A DNA stretch of 64,000 nt from Bacillus sp. ISL-55 (GCF_018613155.1 NZ_JAGGQU010000009.1:1-64000), one strand, 5' to 3'; counted from the first letter of the stretch, positions 43,976 through 53,628 are shown. The notes: a model not told the origin generated them from the letters alone. Numbers and translations are program-made.

Positions 43976-45487
43976 CTATTCCACATTAAATTGCCCCATC
44001 ATCCCTGCGTCTTCATGCTCGAGAATATGACAATGGTACATAAATAACCCTTTATGATCAAATGTTGCAATTGCTCGGACTTTTTCACCAGGTGCAACCA
44101 AAATGGTATCCTTCCACCCTCGTTCGTTCGGTGGGGGAGGATTCCCGTCACGGTCAAGGATCAGGAATTGGGTTCCATGACCGTGAAACGGATGAGCCAT
44201 ACCCATATTATTGCCCATCATGCCCATTCCTTCATTGGAAATTTCCCATATCTCGGTATCGTGAAGCTTAAGCTGTTCATCAATTCGGTCCATGTCCATC
44301 TGTTTGCCGTTGATGCTGACGTTGCGTCCCATCCCGGACATGACAAACGCCCTTGTCCTCACAGCCATAGCCTCATCCGGATCCGGAATGTCAACCAGTT
44401 TTGATGGAACCTCTTTTGGACCTTTTTCTTCGTCTGTGACGATGAATTTCATAAACGAGGTGCCCTTATCGGTCAATTCAACGGTTTCTCCTTCCTTAAA
44501 TTCAGAGAAATCCACAATCAACTCAGCACGCTCTGCGGACCCTAATACAAGCTTGTCCATTTCTACGGGTTTTTCTAAGAGTCCACCATCTGTCCCGATC
44601 TGGTAAAATTTCTGATTGTTGCTCAGTTGGAATTGATAAATCCGTGCATTAGAGCCATTCAGCAGCCGGAAACGGACCTTGCCTTTAGGAACTTCAATAT
44701 AAGGATTAATGGCTCCATTCACCATAATCGTATCTCCCTGCAGTCCCATCATGACATCGTGCATGCTCAAATCATAGGTAAACTGACCGTTTTCATCAAG
44801 CTGTTTATCCTGGACAATTAATGGTATATCATTCACCCCATATTCGTTAGGCAGATCCAGGTTCTCACTGTCTTCATCATCAATTATAAACAGACCAGCA
44901 AGTCCTTTATATACGTGTTCGCCAGTTTCATGGAGGAGATGGGGATGATACCATAAAGTAGCAGCGTTTTGTTCAATTTTGAATTGCGGATTCCACGTTG
45001 TTCCAGGCTGGATGCCGGAATGAGGGCCGCCATCCTGGTCGCCGTCAACTTCTAGTCCATGCCAATGGACCGTGGTTGCTTCATCAATCTCATTTTTTAC
45101 TTTTATTGAAACATCTTCTCCAGTTTTTACACGAATCACGGGTCCTAGGTAATCGCCATTATATCCAAACGTATCTGTTGGTTTGCCTTCTATAAACTCC
45201 ATGGATCCTTTTTGGGCAACAAGAGTGAACTCTGCTTTTCCTGGGTCTGGATTCTCGTCTTTTAGGATGGGGGGAATGGGAAGAGAGGTTCCTCCATCAG
45301 CGAGTGAGTCATTCTTCATATCTTCAACCTCTCCGTTATCGTTACCCATCATACCACCATCCATCATTCCTCCCCCTTGTCCAGGCATGTTGCCGTTCAT
45401 GCCGCCAAAACCCCTCATAAAAAACCAGCCGCCCACAATGAGTAGAATCAATAAGATAAGTGCGGCCATAACAATTTTTTTCACCAT
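43976..45487 (-). CDS. Multicopper oxidase, CueO/CotA-like, membrane-anchored
   Basis: 503 residues. An N-terminal helix (IVMAALILLILLIVGGWFF) without lipobox or clear cleavage site anchors it. A Gly/Met-rich segment (MNGNMPGQGGGMMDGGMMG) follows. The copper clusters are TTVHWHGLEVDG, LWYHPHLLHETG, HPFHGHGTQFL and MYHCHILEHEDAGMMG, giving complete type 1, 2 and 3 sites. The Met-rich loop GMGMMGNNMGMAHPF near the type 1 site resembles the cuprous-oxidase insert of CueO, so Cu(I) oxidation is likely. It differs from the lipoprotein oxidase at 4716-6332. The start is supported by AAAGGAGGAAAAA. Confidence 0.93.
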   Translation of the reverse strand: MVKKIVMAALILLILLIVGGWFFMRGFGGMNGNMPGQGGGMMDGGMMGNDNGEVEDMKNDSLADGGTSLPIPPILKDENPDPGKAEFTLVAQKGSMEFIEGKPTDTFGYNGDYLGPVIRVKTGEDVSIKVKNEIDEATTVHWHGLEVDGDQDGGPHSGIQPGTTWNPQFKIEQNAATLWYHPHLLHETGEHVYKGLAGLFIIDDEDSENLDLPNEYGVNDIPLIVQDKQLDENGQFTYDLSMHDVMMGLQGDTIMVNGAINPYIEVPKGKVRFRLLNGSNARIYQFQLSNNQKFYQIGTDGGLLEKPVEMDKLVLGSAERAELIVDFSEFKEGETVELTDKGTSFMKFIVTDEEKGPKEVPSKLVDIPDPDEAMAVRTRAFVMSGMGRNVSINGKQMDMDRIDEQLKLHDTEIWEISNEGMGMMGNNMGMAHPFHGHGTQFLILDRDGNPPPPNERGWKDTILVAPGEKVRAIATFDHKGLFMYHCHILEHEDAGMMGQFNVE

Positions 45488-45688
45488 TTTTTCCTCCTTT
45501 AGTCTTACTAGCTTTTACATGACTTTCTTTTTGAATGCACAATACCTCGCTGTGTATTTTATAAGCGCAGGTTTATAATTGCAAACAATACTGCTCACTG
45601 TGGTCAAATATGCATTTTCTATGGAGTTTAATTCGAGAAACCCGTGGTAGAAACTATAAAGTAAATAAAATTAAGGAGGAATATAAAT

Positions 45689-46206
45689 ATGCTATTACCT
45701 GCATCTGACTTAGGGTTAATTTCAACTCACCTACCTGCCCATGACGGCATGATCATGAAAGTAAAGCTTATGGCAAGAGAAGCAAAGAGGAAAAATTACT
45801 TGAATTGCTAAATACTAAGGTAGGGATTTTACGAAGCCATGTGCGTATCATGATGGATATGCTTGATCCTGACAAAAGTGATTTTGAGAAGCTTCCGGAT
45901 TTCAATGAGCTTCCGGAGGGTCAGCTCGAAACTACATCTAGAGGGTCACAGCTGATGGACAAGCACATCGCAATGGAAATTAAGGCTTCTACAGAGGCAA
46001 TAGCGAAGGATAACTTCGTCTCAGCTCTTAAAATGAAGGACCCGCAGGTCAAACAGACTCATATTGAAATGGCACTTCAGCAAGTAAAGCTGCTTAATAT
46101 GGTTACTGAATTCCTGAAGGAGATTGAAGCAGATGTAACACCTATGGGTACGCCAGATGAACAAAAGAAAGTCACGAATCATTTCAGTCATATGATGGAA
46201 GAATAG
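45689..46206 (+). pseudogene. Frameshifted helical protein gene
   Basis: ATG 45689 follows AAGGAGGA and opens a frame (MLLPASDLGLISTHLPAHDG...) that stops at TAA after about 39 codons. A second frame, starting upstream of 45805 and open to 46206, continues naturally with EEKLLELLNTKVGILRSHVRIMMDML... The switch falls in the A-rich run around 45775-45795. A single-base change there would join both parts into one protein of about 172 residues. I cannot name the family; it is mostly helical with His and Met residues. It could be a true mutation or a sequencing error in a homopolymer. Confidence 0.65.
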
Positions 46207-46227
46207 ATTTTGATTGGAGGTCGAGAG

Positions 46228-47085
46228 ATGAATAATGAAAATGAACATAGTACTGTAAACAATCATGACCACAGTCAGACCAGCAGTATGACTAAAGATA
46301 GTAGCCAGTCCAGTCGAACACAACATTACAGTCATGAACATCATCAAGAACATAGCATGATGGATTCCCATCAGGGACACACCGACCATAAGGAGAACAT
46401 AGCAAAAGTACAGGTTGATTGGATCTCAAACCCTCATACGGTCAAAGTGGATCAAGAAACAGAAATTTTTATTGACATAAAAGATCTCTCCGGGAAGGTT
46501 ATCGAGACTTTTTTAGCTGTGCATGAAAAAGAAATGCACCTACTGGCAATTAAAAAGGATTTATCTGTATTCCAGCATCTTCATCCGCATTATCGTGGGA
46601 AAGGTAGATTTCAGGTGAAGACAACCTTCACAAAGGCAGGGGAATATAAATTTTATGCAGATTTCCTGCCGGAGGGGGCGAATCAGCAGCTTGCCTCTCA
46701 TGAGCTTGTTGTAACAGGCTCGGAAACCAAGGAAGAGGTTGTTCCCGACAAGCTTTTGAAAAAGGAGATAGATGACCTGACAATCGAGCTTATTCTCCCA
46801 AAAGCAAAAGCAGATGAGCATATAAGTTTGATTTTCACTCTAAATGATAAGAATGGAAACCCAATTACTGAACTTGAACCCTATCTTGGTTCTGCAGGAC
46901 ATGTCGTAATTGTCAGTGAGGATATGAATGAATTTCTCCATGTACATCCAGTAGATGAAAACACAAAAGGACCAGATGTTGAGTATATGACAAGTTTTCC
47001 CCGGAGTGGATTGTATAAAATCTGGGGTCAGTTCAAGTACAAACAACAACTTTATACGGTGCCTTTTGTGATTGAAGTCAAGTAA
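46228..47085 (+). CDS. His-rich protein with two FixH/YtkA-like beta-sandwich modules
   Basis: 285 residues from ATG 46228 (TTGGAGG 7 bases upstream). There is no signal peptide or membrane helix. The first 55 residues are extremely His/Ser/Asn-rich (HSTVNNHDHSQ, HYSHEHHQEHSMM, HQGHTDH) and should bind metal. Two similar beta-sandwich modules follow, each with an HLHPH or LHVHPV copper-type motif (FQHLHPHYRG and EFLHVHPVDE) and a C-terminal Y-K-F/W segment. YtkA/FixH-like domains are linked to copper and heme-oxidase metabolism. Without an export signal it would act in the cytosol or leave by another route, or the true start may lie elsewhere. Confidence 0.6.
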   Translation: MNNENEHSTVNNHDHSQTSSMTKDSSQSSRTQHYSHEHHQEHSMMDSHQGHTDHKENIAKVQVDWISNPHTVKVDQETEIFIDIKDLSGKVIETFLAVHEKEMHLLAIKKDLSVFQHLHPHYRGKGRFQVKTTFTKAGEYKFYADFLPEGANQQLASHELVVTGSETKEEVVPDKLLKKEIDDLTIELILPKAKADEHISLIFTLNDKNGNPITELEPYLGSAGHVVIVSEDMNEFLHVHPVDENTKGPDVEYMTSFPRSGLYKIWGQFKYKQQLYTVPFVIEVK

Positions 47086-47158
47086 AAGGCATCAGTAACT
47101 GCAATGGCACACATGAATGTGTGCTATTGTTCAATTTACTAGTAAAGGAGGTGGAACT

Positions 47159-48592
47159 GTGAAGGATATTGAGGGGAAAATCGACATGCCGCAAACGAAC
47201 AAAGGTCGATTGAAAATTATCACGGTGCTTGCTATTCCCGCAGTCATTGAAAATTTTTTCCAGACGATCCTCGGCTTTGTCGATACATACTTTGTATCTA
47301 AAATCGGTCTGGCAGAAGTTTCGGCGGTAGGGGTCACCAATGCAGTCCTTGCGATATATTTTGCATTATTTATGGCAATTGGGGTAGCAGCCAATGTAAG
47401 GATTGCAAACTTCCTTGGTGCTAACCTTCCGGAAAAAGCAAGGCATATATCACAGCAATCAATCGTCCTTGCTGTCATATTTGGAATTATAACGGGGCTC
47501 ATTACTTTGATTTTCGCTGAACCGCTACTGAAATTAATGGGAATCGAGGCAGAGGTCCTCGAGGCCGGTGCCCTGTATTTCCGTATTGTTGGGATACCTT
47601 CGATTGTTATGAGCTTCATGTTTGTATTAAGCGCTATCCTGAGGGGAGCAGGCGATACGAAATCGCCGATGAAGGTGAGTATTGTCATCAATATTGTCAA
47701 TGCAGTTTTGGATTATGTACTCATTTTCGGTTTTTTGTTCATCCCCGAAATGGGCATCGTAGGAGCAGGGATTGCAACCGTAATTTCACGATTGATTGGC
47801 AGTATTGCGCTATTTTACTATGTCAATAAAACAGAAACCCTTACCTTCAGAAGAGATTACTGGAGTATTGACAGGACACATTTAATGGAACTGACTTCTC
47901 TTGGAGCCCCAGCTGCAGGCGAGAGACTAGTCATGCGTGCCGGTCAAATCGTCTATTTTGGTTTCGTCGTTGCCCTTGGTACCAATGCATTTGCCGCTCA
48001 TCAGATTGCAGGCAATGTCGAAGTATTTTCCTATATGATTGGATATGGATTTGCTACTGCCGCCACCATTTTGGTTGGCCAGCAAATCGGTGCTGGTAAT
48101 CTTGAGGAGGCTAAGCATTATGCGAAACTATCCACCTATCTCACAGTAGGAGCGATGACCCTGCTCGGTGCCTTGCTCTTCATCCTCGGTGACTGGGCAG
48201 GCAGCTTTTTCACCGAAGATCAGCAGGTCATCGATAATATAGGAACCGCATTAAAAATATCTGGTGTTTTCCAGCCGTTTCTCGCTGTTTTAATGGTACT
48301 TACAGGTGCATTCCAGGGTGCAAATAACACGAAGTTTCCAATGTACCTAACCGGCTTCGGGATGTGGGCTGTACGAACCGTACTTGTCTACCTCCTCGGA
48401 ATCAAGTTAGGATGGGGACTTGCGGGAGTATGGATAGCAATCGGAGCCGATATCGCATTTCGTGCAATTGTCCTTGCAATCCAATTCAAACGAGGAAAAT
48501 GGATGGCGCTCGAAAAAGCACCAGACCCAGAGTCGCACTGTCATCCGCAAACGACAAAAGAAACCATGTCAGCTTGCGCTAATAACTATTAA
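47159..48592 (+). CDS. MATE-family exporter, second copy
   Basis: 477 residues from GTG 47159, which follows AAAGGAGGTGG; a longer frame upstream lacks that site. Twelve membrane helices in two halves (LAIPAVIENFFQTILGFVDT and LGAPAAGERLVMRAGQIVYF). It is strongly similar to the exporter at 26470, so the two come from one ancestor. The C-terminal tail contains H and C residues (ESHCHPQTTKETMSACANNY) absent from the other copy, perhaps a metal-sensing tail. It lies in a copper neighbourhood, with a terminator after it. Substrate unknown. Confidence 0.85.
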   Translation: MKDIEGKIDMPQTNKGRLKIITVLAIPAVIENFFQTILGFVDTYFVSKIGLAEVSAVGVTNAVLAIYFALFMAIGVAANVRIANFLGANLPEKARHISQQSIVLAVIFGIITGLITLIFAEPLLKLMGIEAEVLEAGALYFRIVGIPSIVMSFMFVLSAILRGAGDTKSPMKVSIVINIVNAVLDYVLIFGFLFIPEMGIVGAGIATVISRLIGSIALFYYVNKTETLTFRRDYWSIDRTHLMELTSLGAPAAGERLVMRAGQIVYFGFVVALGTNAFAAHQIAGNVEVFSYMIGYGFATAATILVGQQIGAGNLEEAKHYAKLSTYLTVGAMTLLGALLFILGDWAGSFFTEDQQVIDNIGTALKISGVFQPFLAVLMVLTGAFQGANNTKFPMYLTGFGMWAVRTVLVYLLGIKLGWGLAGVWIAIGADIAFRAIVLAIQFKRGKWMALEKAPDPESHCHPQTTKETMSACANNY

Positions 48593-48598
48593 TAAGGA

Positions 48599-48630
48599 GC
48601 ATACAGTTATCAATCTGTATGCTTTTTTTA
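48599..48630 (+). terminator. Terminator after the second MATE gene
   Basis: GCATACAG, eight-base loop, CTGTATGC, then T7. Confidence 0.9.
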
Positions 48631-48928
48631 GGTAACAATATTATTGAATTGAATCTAAGCTTATCGTAAGGGGTTCCTGCTTAAAAAAGGTGTTTAGTAA
48701 AAATAAAAAGTCCTTAGATCGAGTTGTATCAAACACATTAAAGAACAAAAAGTACAGAATTAATCGTGTAACTGGAGATGTCATAGCAATAACCTTCTTT
48801 CCAGCTACCAAATCAAACTCCCTAGTTCTGTTAAAATTATGAAATTCACTCTTATTGGTTTTTTGGTGTTTTACCAAGCATCCAAGAGGTATAGGACATA
48901 AGAATCTATTTTTTAAGGAGGAACATTA
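48631..48928. other. Intergenic region before the second YdhK gene
   Basis: About 300 bp. A 78-codon frame on the minus strand has no ribosome site or known family, so I do not call a gene. The ribosome site AAGGAGG of the next gene is at its right end. Confidence 0.45.
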
Positions 48929-49807
48929 ATGACCAATAATAAACTGTTAAGAAGTTCAGGATTAGGTTTAGCGGCTTTAGGACTCGTTTTTTCAGCTGCA
49001 GGAGTATCGGCAGAAGCCCATAATCCCGGAGGTAAATTCCAACCCAATAATCAGCTTGAAGTTGAATTGAATGATGAGAAAAAACTAGCTATTGTAGAAA
49101 AGAAAGTGATTGCTGTTAAAACTAAAATCGAGGATATCGAAGCCTCACTAGGGGAAGCTCCTCTAACAGCTGCAGAGGTAGAAATGTATGAGAAGTACCT
49201 AGAGGATATAAATCCCTTACTTAATCGTTTAAACGCTGCGGAAAACCAGTTAGATGCCAAGGTTAAAAATCAAAGTAATCCTGATCCAATTGCTGAAGAG
49301 ATTTATGGATGGATAAACGAGGTTCGCTCTAAAATTTCTGTGGTCAAGGAAACAATGGAATCTCAACTGGCTGATACAATGTCCAGTTCAGGTGAAGTTC
49401 CTGAAGGACTTGCTACAGCAGAGAATCCGAAGTTCAAAATCGGAAGCCAGGCTATAATTGAAGCAGATCATATGCCAGGCATGAAAGGTGCTCTAGCAAC
49501 CATAAAAGGAGCATATGACACCACAGCATACTCTGTTACGTATTACCCTACAACTGGCGGAGAGCCTGTGAAAGATCATAAATGGGTCATTCATGAAGAG
49601 TTAGAAAACCCGGGGGAAGAACCTCTTGAACCTGGTACAGAAGTAACCCTTAACGCAGATCACATGAAAGGCATGGATGGTGCTACGGCTATCATCGAAT
49701 CAGCTGTAGATACCACTGTCTATATGCTTGACTTTACAACAACATATGGAGAAAAAGTAGAGAATCATAAATGGATCACTGAAAGTGAATTAAAATCCAT
49801 TGAGTAA
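48929..49807 (+). CDS. Secreted YdhK-type protein with N-terminal coiled coil
   Basis: 292 residues. A signal peptide ends near SAEA and has no lipobox, so the protein is released. Residues about 45-150 form a charged helical stretch, probably coiled coil (DEKKLAIVEKKVIAVKTKIE, LNRLNAAENQLDAKVKN). A pair of DUF1541 repeats follows, almost the same as in the lipoprotein at 14235 (ADHMPGMKG, DHKWVIHEEL, NADHMKGMDG, NHKWITESEL). So the copper-linked repeat domain was fused to a new N-terminal region. The coiled coil may make oligomers. AAGGAGG precedes the ATG; a long terminator follows. Confidence 0.8.
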   Translation: MTNNKLLRSSGLGLAALGLVFSAAGVSAEAHNPGGKFQPNNQLEVELNDEKKLAIVEKKVIAVKTKIEDIEASLGEAPLTAAEVEMYEKYLEDINPLLNRLNAAENQLDAKVKNQSNPDPIAEEIYGWINEVRSKISVVKETMESQLADTMSSSGEVPEGLATAENPKFKIGSQAIIEADHMPGMKGALATIKGAYDTTAYSVTYYPTTGGEPVKDHKWVIHEELENPGEEPLEPGTEVTLNADHMKGMDGATAIIESAVDTTVYMLDFTTTYGEKVENHKWITESELKSIE

Positions 49808-49837
49808 AAAAACAAGATAATAAAGTATAACATCGAA

Positions 49838-49886
49838 AAAACAAAGTATACAGGTACTAATGTGCTTGTATACTTTGTTTTTTTTA
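49838..49886 (+). terminator. Terminator after the second YdhK gene
   Basis: AACAAAGTATACA pairs with the mirrored TGTATACTTTGTT across a 15-base loop; a run of T follows. Confidence 0.85.
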
Positions 49887-50013
49887 AATACTTAATGAAA
49901 CTACCTAGAATTTTGTCCCCCGGTTCTATAAAATGGTTTATTTCATAGTCATTTATATCCAATAAATAGTAAAATATCACTAGTGATAATAAAATTTTTC
50001 AGGAGCTGATTTA

Positions 50014-51285
50014 ATGTTTGAAAAAATATTAGAATTATTAGAGGCTGGTGGAGAAACAAGGAATATCGAATTTAAGAAAACTTACAATTGGGGTAATCCA
50101 CAACATAAAGCAAAGATCGTAAAATGTATTTTAGCTATGAGTAATACTAAAGATGGTGGGAACCTTATCCTTGGCATTGATGATGAAAAACAAGGCTTAG
50201 AGAAATTAACAGGTATGGAACAGGAGCATTTCTTAAAATTAAACTATGATCATATAGTAGTTGAGGTTAATAAATTCGCAGATCCTCCTATAGCGTTCCA
50301 TATGTATCCAATTGAAAAGGATAATAAGTACTTTATATTAATTAAAATCTCTGAGTTTGATGAATTGCCTATTATTTGTAAAAGGAGTGGAGAACAAGGA
50401 CTAAAAGAAGGAGCGGTATTTTCAAGATCAAAAACAAAGCCAGAATCTGCTCTTATTAGGTCTCAATCGGAAATGAGAGAATTAATGGATCTTGCAATAA
50501 ACAAGGGAATTAGACAATTCTATATGAGGGTAAGAGATTCTGGATTACACCTAGCTGACGACGATACATCCCAAGAGAGTTATGCGAAAGAGTTAGTTGA
50601 AATTGAAGATGATGAAATAGTCCAACTGATTAAGAAAAAAGGCTATTGGAAAATTACAATAAGACCTACTTATTATGAGGAAGATAGAATTGAAACGTTG
50701 GAAAATTGTAGAAAGATATTACAAGACAACAAGTTGAGTTTGAGAGGGTGGGATTTCCCACACTTGAACGGTTTTGCGAATGGAAACAATTATGTCCAGT
50801 CTAAAGAAAACTTCGGTCAATTCAAAGAGCTATTAAGATTTTATAAGAGTGGTCAATTCATTTATTATAATTCCATGTACGAAGAGTATATGGATGAGAG
50901 GTATCAAAAAAGAGTGAATGGGAAGGGATTAGAGATTATTAGTTCGCTCTATTTATTCACAGAAATATTTGAATTTGCAACAAGGTTAGCACAAGGGAAA
51001 ATAGTAGGAAATGAAATTACAATAAGAATTGAGTGTAATGGTATTAAAGGACGACAACTTTTCTTTTATGAAGGTACAAGACCGCTTTTCCGTGACTATA
51101 TTTCAACTATAGAGGACGAAGCACACTTAGAAATAAACATTGGGGTTGAAGAATTAATATCTAATGGTAGTACAATCGCAATTGAGGTATTAAATAATTT
51201 ATTTGAAAAGTTTAATTGGGACATTCATGCAATTAAAGGAGTATTTATAGAAGAGCAACAAAAACTGTTAAAAGGATTATTATAA
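50014..51285 (+). CDS. AlbA_2/Schlafen-type DNA-binding domain protein
   Basis: 423 residues. The first 150 show the AlbA_2 domain (ETRNIEFKKTYNWG, KAKIVKCILAMSNTKDGGNLILGIDD, KYFILIKISEFDELPIICKRSG, GAVFSRSKTKPESA). The domain binds nucleic acid and is related to the catalytic region of Schlafen proteins and the N-terminus of some defence proteins. The C-terminal two thirds have no family I recognise. It carries a basic Lys/Arg-rich middle (DEIVQLIKKKGYWKITIRPTYY) and an aromatic-rich end. It is a single-gene unit between the copper genes and the integrase, a common place for defence or regulator genes. Role in defence is a guess. Confidence 0.6.
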   Translation: MFEKILELLEAGGETRNIEFKKTYNWGNPQHKAKIVKCILAMSNTKDGGNLILGIDDEKQGLEKLTGMEQEHFLKLNYDHIVVEVNKFADPPIAFHMYPIEKDNKYFILIKISEFDELPIICKRSGEQGLKEGAVFSRSKTKPESALIRSQSEMRELMDLAINKGIRQFYMRVRDSGLHLADDDTSQESYAKELVEIEDDEIVQLIKKKGYWKITIRPTYYEEDRIETLENCRKILQDNKLSLRGWDFPHLNGFANGNNYVQSKENFGQFKELLRFYKSGQFIYYNSMYEEYMDERYQKRVNGKGLEIISSLYLFTEIFEFATRLAQGKIVGNEITIRIECNGIKGRQLFFYEGTRPLFRDYISTIEDEAHLEINIGVEELISNGSTIAIEVLNNLFEKFNWDIHAIKGVFIEEQQKLLKGLL

Positions 51286-51795
51286 TTGCAGATTTGGTGG
51301 CCAGCAGAATAGCTCTTTTCATAGGAAAAGGGCTTATTTTAAAGTAATAAGATTCAGGCAATAGTTAAAGATAAGGGTGGAAGTATTTCGATGGAGGTCC
51401 TTAAATCATTAGCGAAAAAGTGTCGGAATCCCTTTTCCTAAACTAAACAATAATTTACATAAATTTATTCATAGAACAATAATATTATATACCTATATAA
51501 CTTGTGTAGCTAAGAACCAAGCAGAGAAATAAATGATAAGTGTCTATTGATGCACCGGAGGAGATCATTAGTTGGTTATTTAGCTAAATAGAATATCAGG
51601 TTTTGAGAGGTTCCTAAGAACAAAGTAATTTAAAAAATACGAAATATTTATAGTTGCCTGGTTTAGTCATAACAAAGAAAAGGGGGATACATTTTTTTGC
51701 ACAGTTAGCCCAAGGATTTAAAAATATTATTACGTAAAATATGAATTTGATGTAATATTATAACGAAGACTAATTTTTTCCTTAGGAGTAATTTG
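51286..51795. other. Intergenic region before the right-hand recombinase gene
   Basis: About 510 bp, AT-rich. No gene or strong hairpin is recognised; the start signals of the recombinase gene (TTAGGAG) are at its right end. Confidence 0.5.
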
Positions 51796-52878
51796 ATGAA
51801 AAACAGCTCGCAGTCACAAAATTACAAAAAACTTGATTTAATACTTAAAGAACTCCCATGGTATGTAGAAGAATATATTGATAAGAAAAAAAGAAAACTC
51901 TCACCAGGCACTTTGCTTAATTACTGTCATGATTTTAAGATCTTTTTTAATTGGTTGGTGTCTGAGGGTTTTTATAATGGAGAAATAAAAGAAATTCCGC
52001 TGTCATTGTTTGAGACGCTGACTACTCAACAAATCGAAGACTTTCTCAGCTTCTTAAAGTTCCAGTTAGACAACAGAGAAATTACCATTAATAGAAAGTT
52101 ATCATCTTTAAAATCACTCTTCAATTATCTGCAAAATATAGCTGAAACCGAAAAGTTAGAACCATATTTAATCCGCAATGTAATGGCGAAAATTGAATTT
52201 AATGATGTGTCCGAGGATCCTGAAACAATTGCAAACCGAATGGAAGGAAAAATTTTAATTGGAGATGAATATGAGGACTTCAGAGTATTTGTTGCTAAGG
52301 ATTACGGTGAAATAAATAAATCCAATAAACGCATTACTACATTTTATAAAATGAATAAAGAACGTGATACAGCAATTGTATCATTATTCTTAGGATCAGG
52401 TTTAAGGTTATCTGAATTAGTATGGTTAAATATAGAGGATATAGATTTTAATAAAAACTGTGTGAGAGTAATAAGAAAAGGAAACAAAGAACAATACGTA
52501 TACTTTAGTGAGCAAGCAATGACAGATTTAAAAGCATATCTGAGTATTAGGAGTAATAATTACAATATTCCGAGAGAAAATAAAGCTGTGTTTGTTGCAG
52601 CTCCTATGGGTCCTAAAGGAACTACCAGAAGGCTGTCAGGAAGAGCTATCGAGAAATTAATTGAAAAATACGCGATTGCGTTCGGGAAACCTTCCTTATC
52701 AGTACACAAATTAAGACATTCATTCGCAACGAGGTACCATTCTGAAATAAATGATGTACCTAAGTTAAGAAGACAGTTAGGCCATTCCTCAATTGAAACT
52801 ACAATGATATATACACATCTGAAGAATGAGGATTTAAAGAATGCAATCAATAAACTTAATATGCCTAAAGAACAATAA
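51796..52878 (+). CDS. XerS-like tyrosine recombinase
   Basis: 360 residues from ATG 51796 (AGGAG 7 bases before; the TTG three bases upstream is less likely). Core-binding domain with LPWYVEEYID and TINRKLSSLKSLFNYL, then the catalytic domain with R204, K228, H304 and R307 (HKLRHS), H330 and nucleophile Y339 (MIYTHLK): a complete set. The N-terminus and length match the XerS group of Firmicutes rather than XerC/XerD. It is next to the five 21-bp repeats and mirrors the degenerate paralogue at 1474-2484. It probably resolves or moves the element; the core site is not identified. Confidence 0.85.
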   Translation: MKNSSQSQNYKKLDLILKELPWYVEEYIDKKKRKLSPGTLLNYCHDFKIFFNWLVSEGFYNGEIKEIPLSLFETLTTQQIEDFLSFLKFQLDNREITINRKLSSLKSLFNYLQNIAETEKLEPYLIRNVMAKIEFNDVSEDPETIANRMEGKILIGDEYEDFRVFVAKDYGEINKSNKRITTFYKMNKERDTAIVSLFLGSGLRLSELVWLNIEDIDFNKNCVRVIRKGNKEQYVYFSEQAMTDLKAYLSIRSNNYNIPRENKAVFVAAPMGPKGTTRRLSGRAIEKLIEKYAIAFGKPSLSVHKLRHSFATRYHSEINDVPKLRRQLGHSSIETTMIYTHLKNEDLKNAINKLNMPKEQ

Positions 52879-52885
52879 AAAACTA

Positions 52886-53074
52886 ATGTAGGTAAATTCT
52901 CTTCAAAAATTATGTATGTAGGTAGATTCTCTTCAAATTTTAACAATGTAGGCAAGGTCTTTTCAAAAAAATTTCAGTGATTTTAGTGCAGCAACTAAGA
53001 TTTTTGTTCTAAAACACTGAAATGGAAGGAATGTAGGCACATTCTCTTCATTTATGTAGGCAGATTCTCTTCAA
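52886..53074 (+). repeat. Five 21-bp direct repeats at the element border
   Basis: Consensus ATGTAGGYARATTCTCTTCA followed by A. Copies lie at 52886, 52916, 52946, 53031 and 53054. The first three start exactly 30 bp apart; the last two are 23 bp apart. Copies 3 and 4 have single changes. Same orientation throughout. This fits transposase (TnsB-type) binding sites in a transposon end, or arm-type sites for the neighbouring recombinase. Confidence 0.75.
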
Positions 53075-53080
53075 CGGACA
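53075..53080 (+). other. Candidate transposon terminus
   Basis: CGGACA directly follows the last repeat; read from the outside it is TGTCCG, then TTGAAGAGAATCTGCC. A TGT terminus a few bases outside the first 20-22-bp binding site is the Tn7 layout. The ACA at 53091-53093 is an alternative terminus. Confidence 0.35.
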
Positions 53081-53600
<520 letters not shown>

Positions 53601-53628
53601 AAGCACAGGTTCACGCCTGTGCTTCTTG
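53601..53628 (-). terminator. Terminator overlapping the end of the Staygreen-type gene
   Basis: AAGCACAGG/CCTGTGCTT, nine-bp stem with a six-base loop. The stop codon of the leftward gene lies inside the loop, and on the minus strand a T run follows. Confidence 0.85.

Larger units (their letters stand above)
1..53080. mobile_element. Putative Tn7-like element, right-hand part, with metal-resistance and defence cargo
   Basis: A TniQ/TnsD-type gene lies at the left edge. Five 21-bp direct repeats near 52.9-53.1 kb look like transposase binding sites in a Tn7-type end, and core chromosome begins right after them. Between the two are about 50 kb of accessory genes with several paralogue pairs (two multicopper oxidases, MATE exporters, YdhK proteins, CsoR-like repressors, Opp operons and XerS-like recombinases). 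The other end and the tnsABC genes would lie left of the window, so the assignment is an inference. Alternatives are an integrative element moved by the XerS-like recombinase, or several nested elements. The right border at 53080 is a guess based on ACA closing the terminal unit. Confidence 0.4.

Noticed and set aside
43804-43986. 60-codon minus-strand ORF after the second multicopper oxidase
   Set aside because: It overlaps two terminator hairpins and has no ribosome site or recognisable family.
48641-48877. 78-codon minus-strand ORF
   Set aside because: No ribosome site or known family, and it lies in an AT-rich intergenic region.
52886-53074. CRISPR-like array
   Set aside because: Spacers of 9, 9, 64 and 2 bases are not uniform, the copies vary, and no cas gene is nearby.
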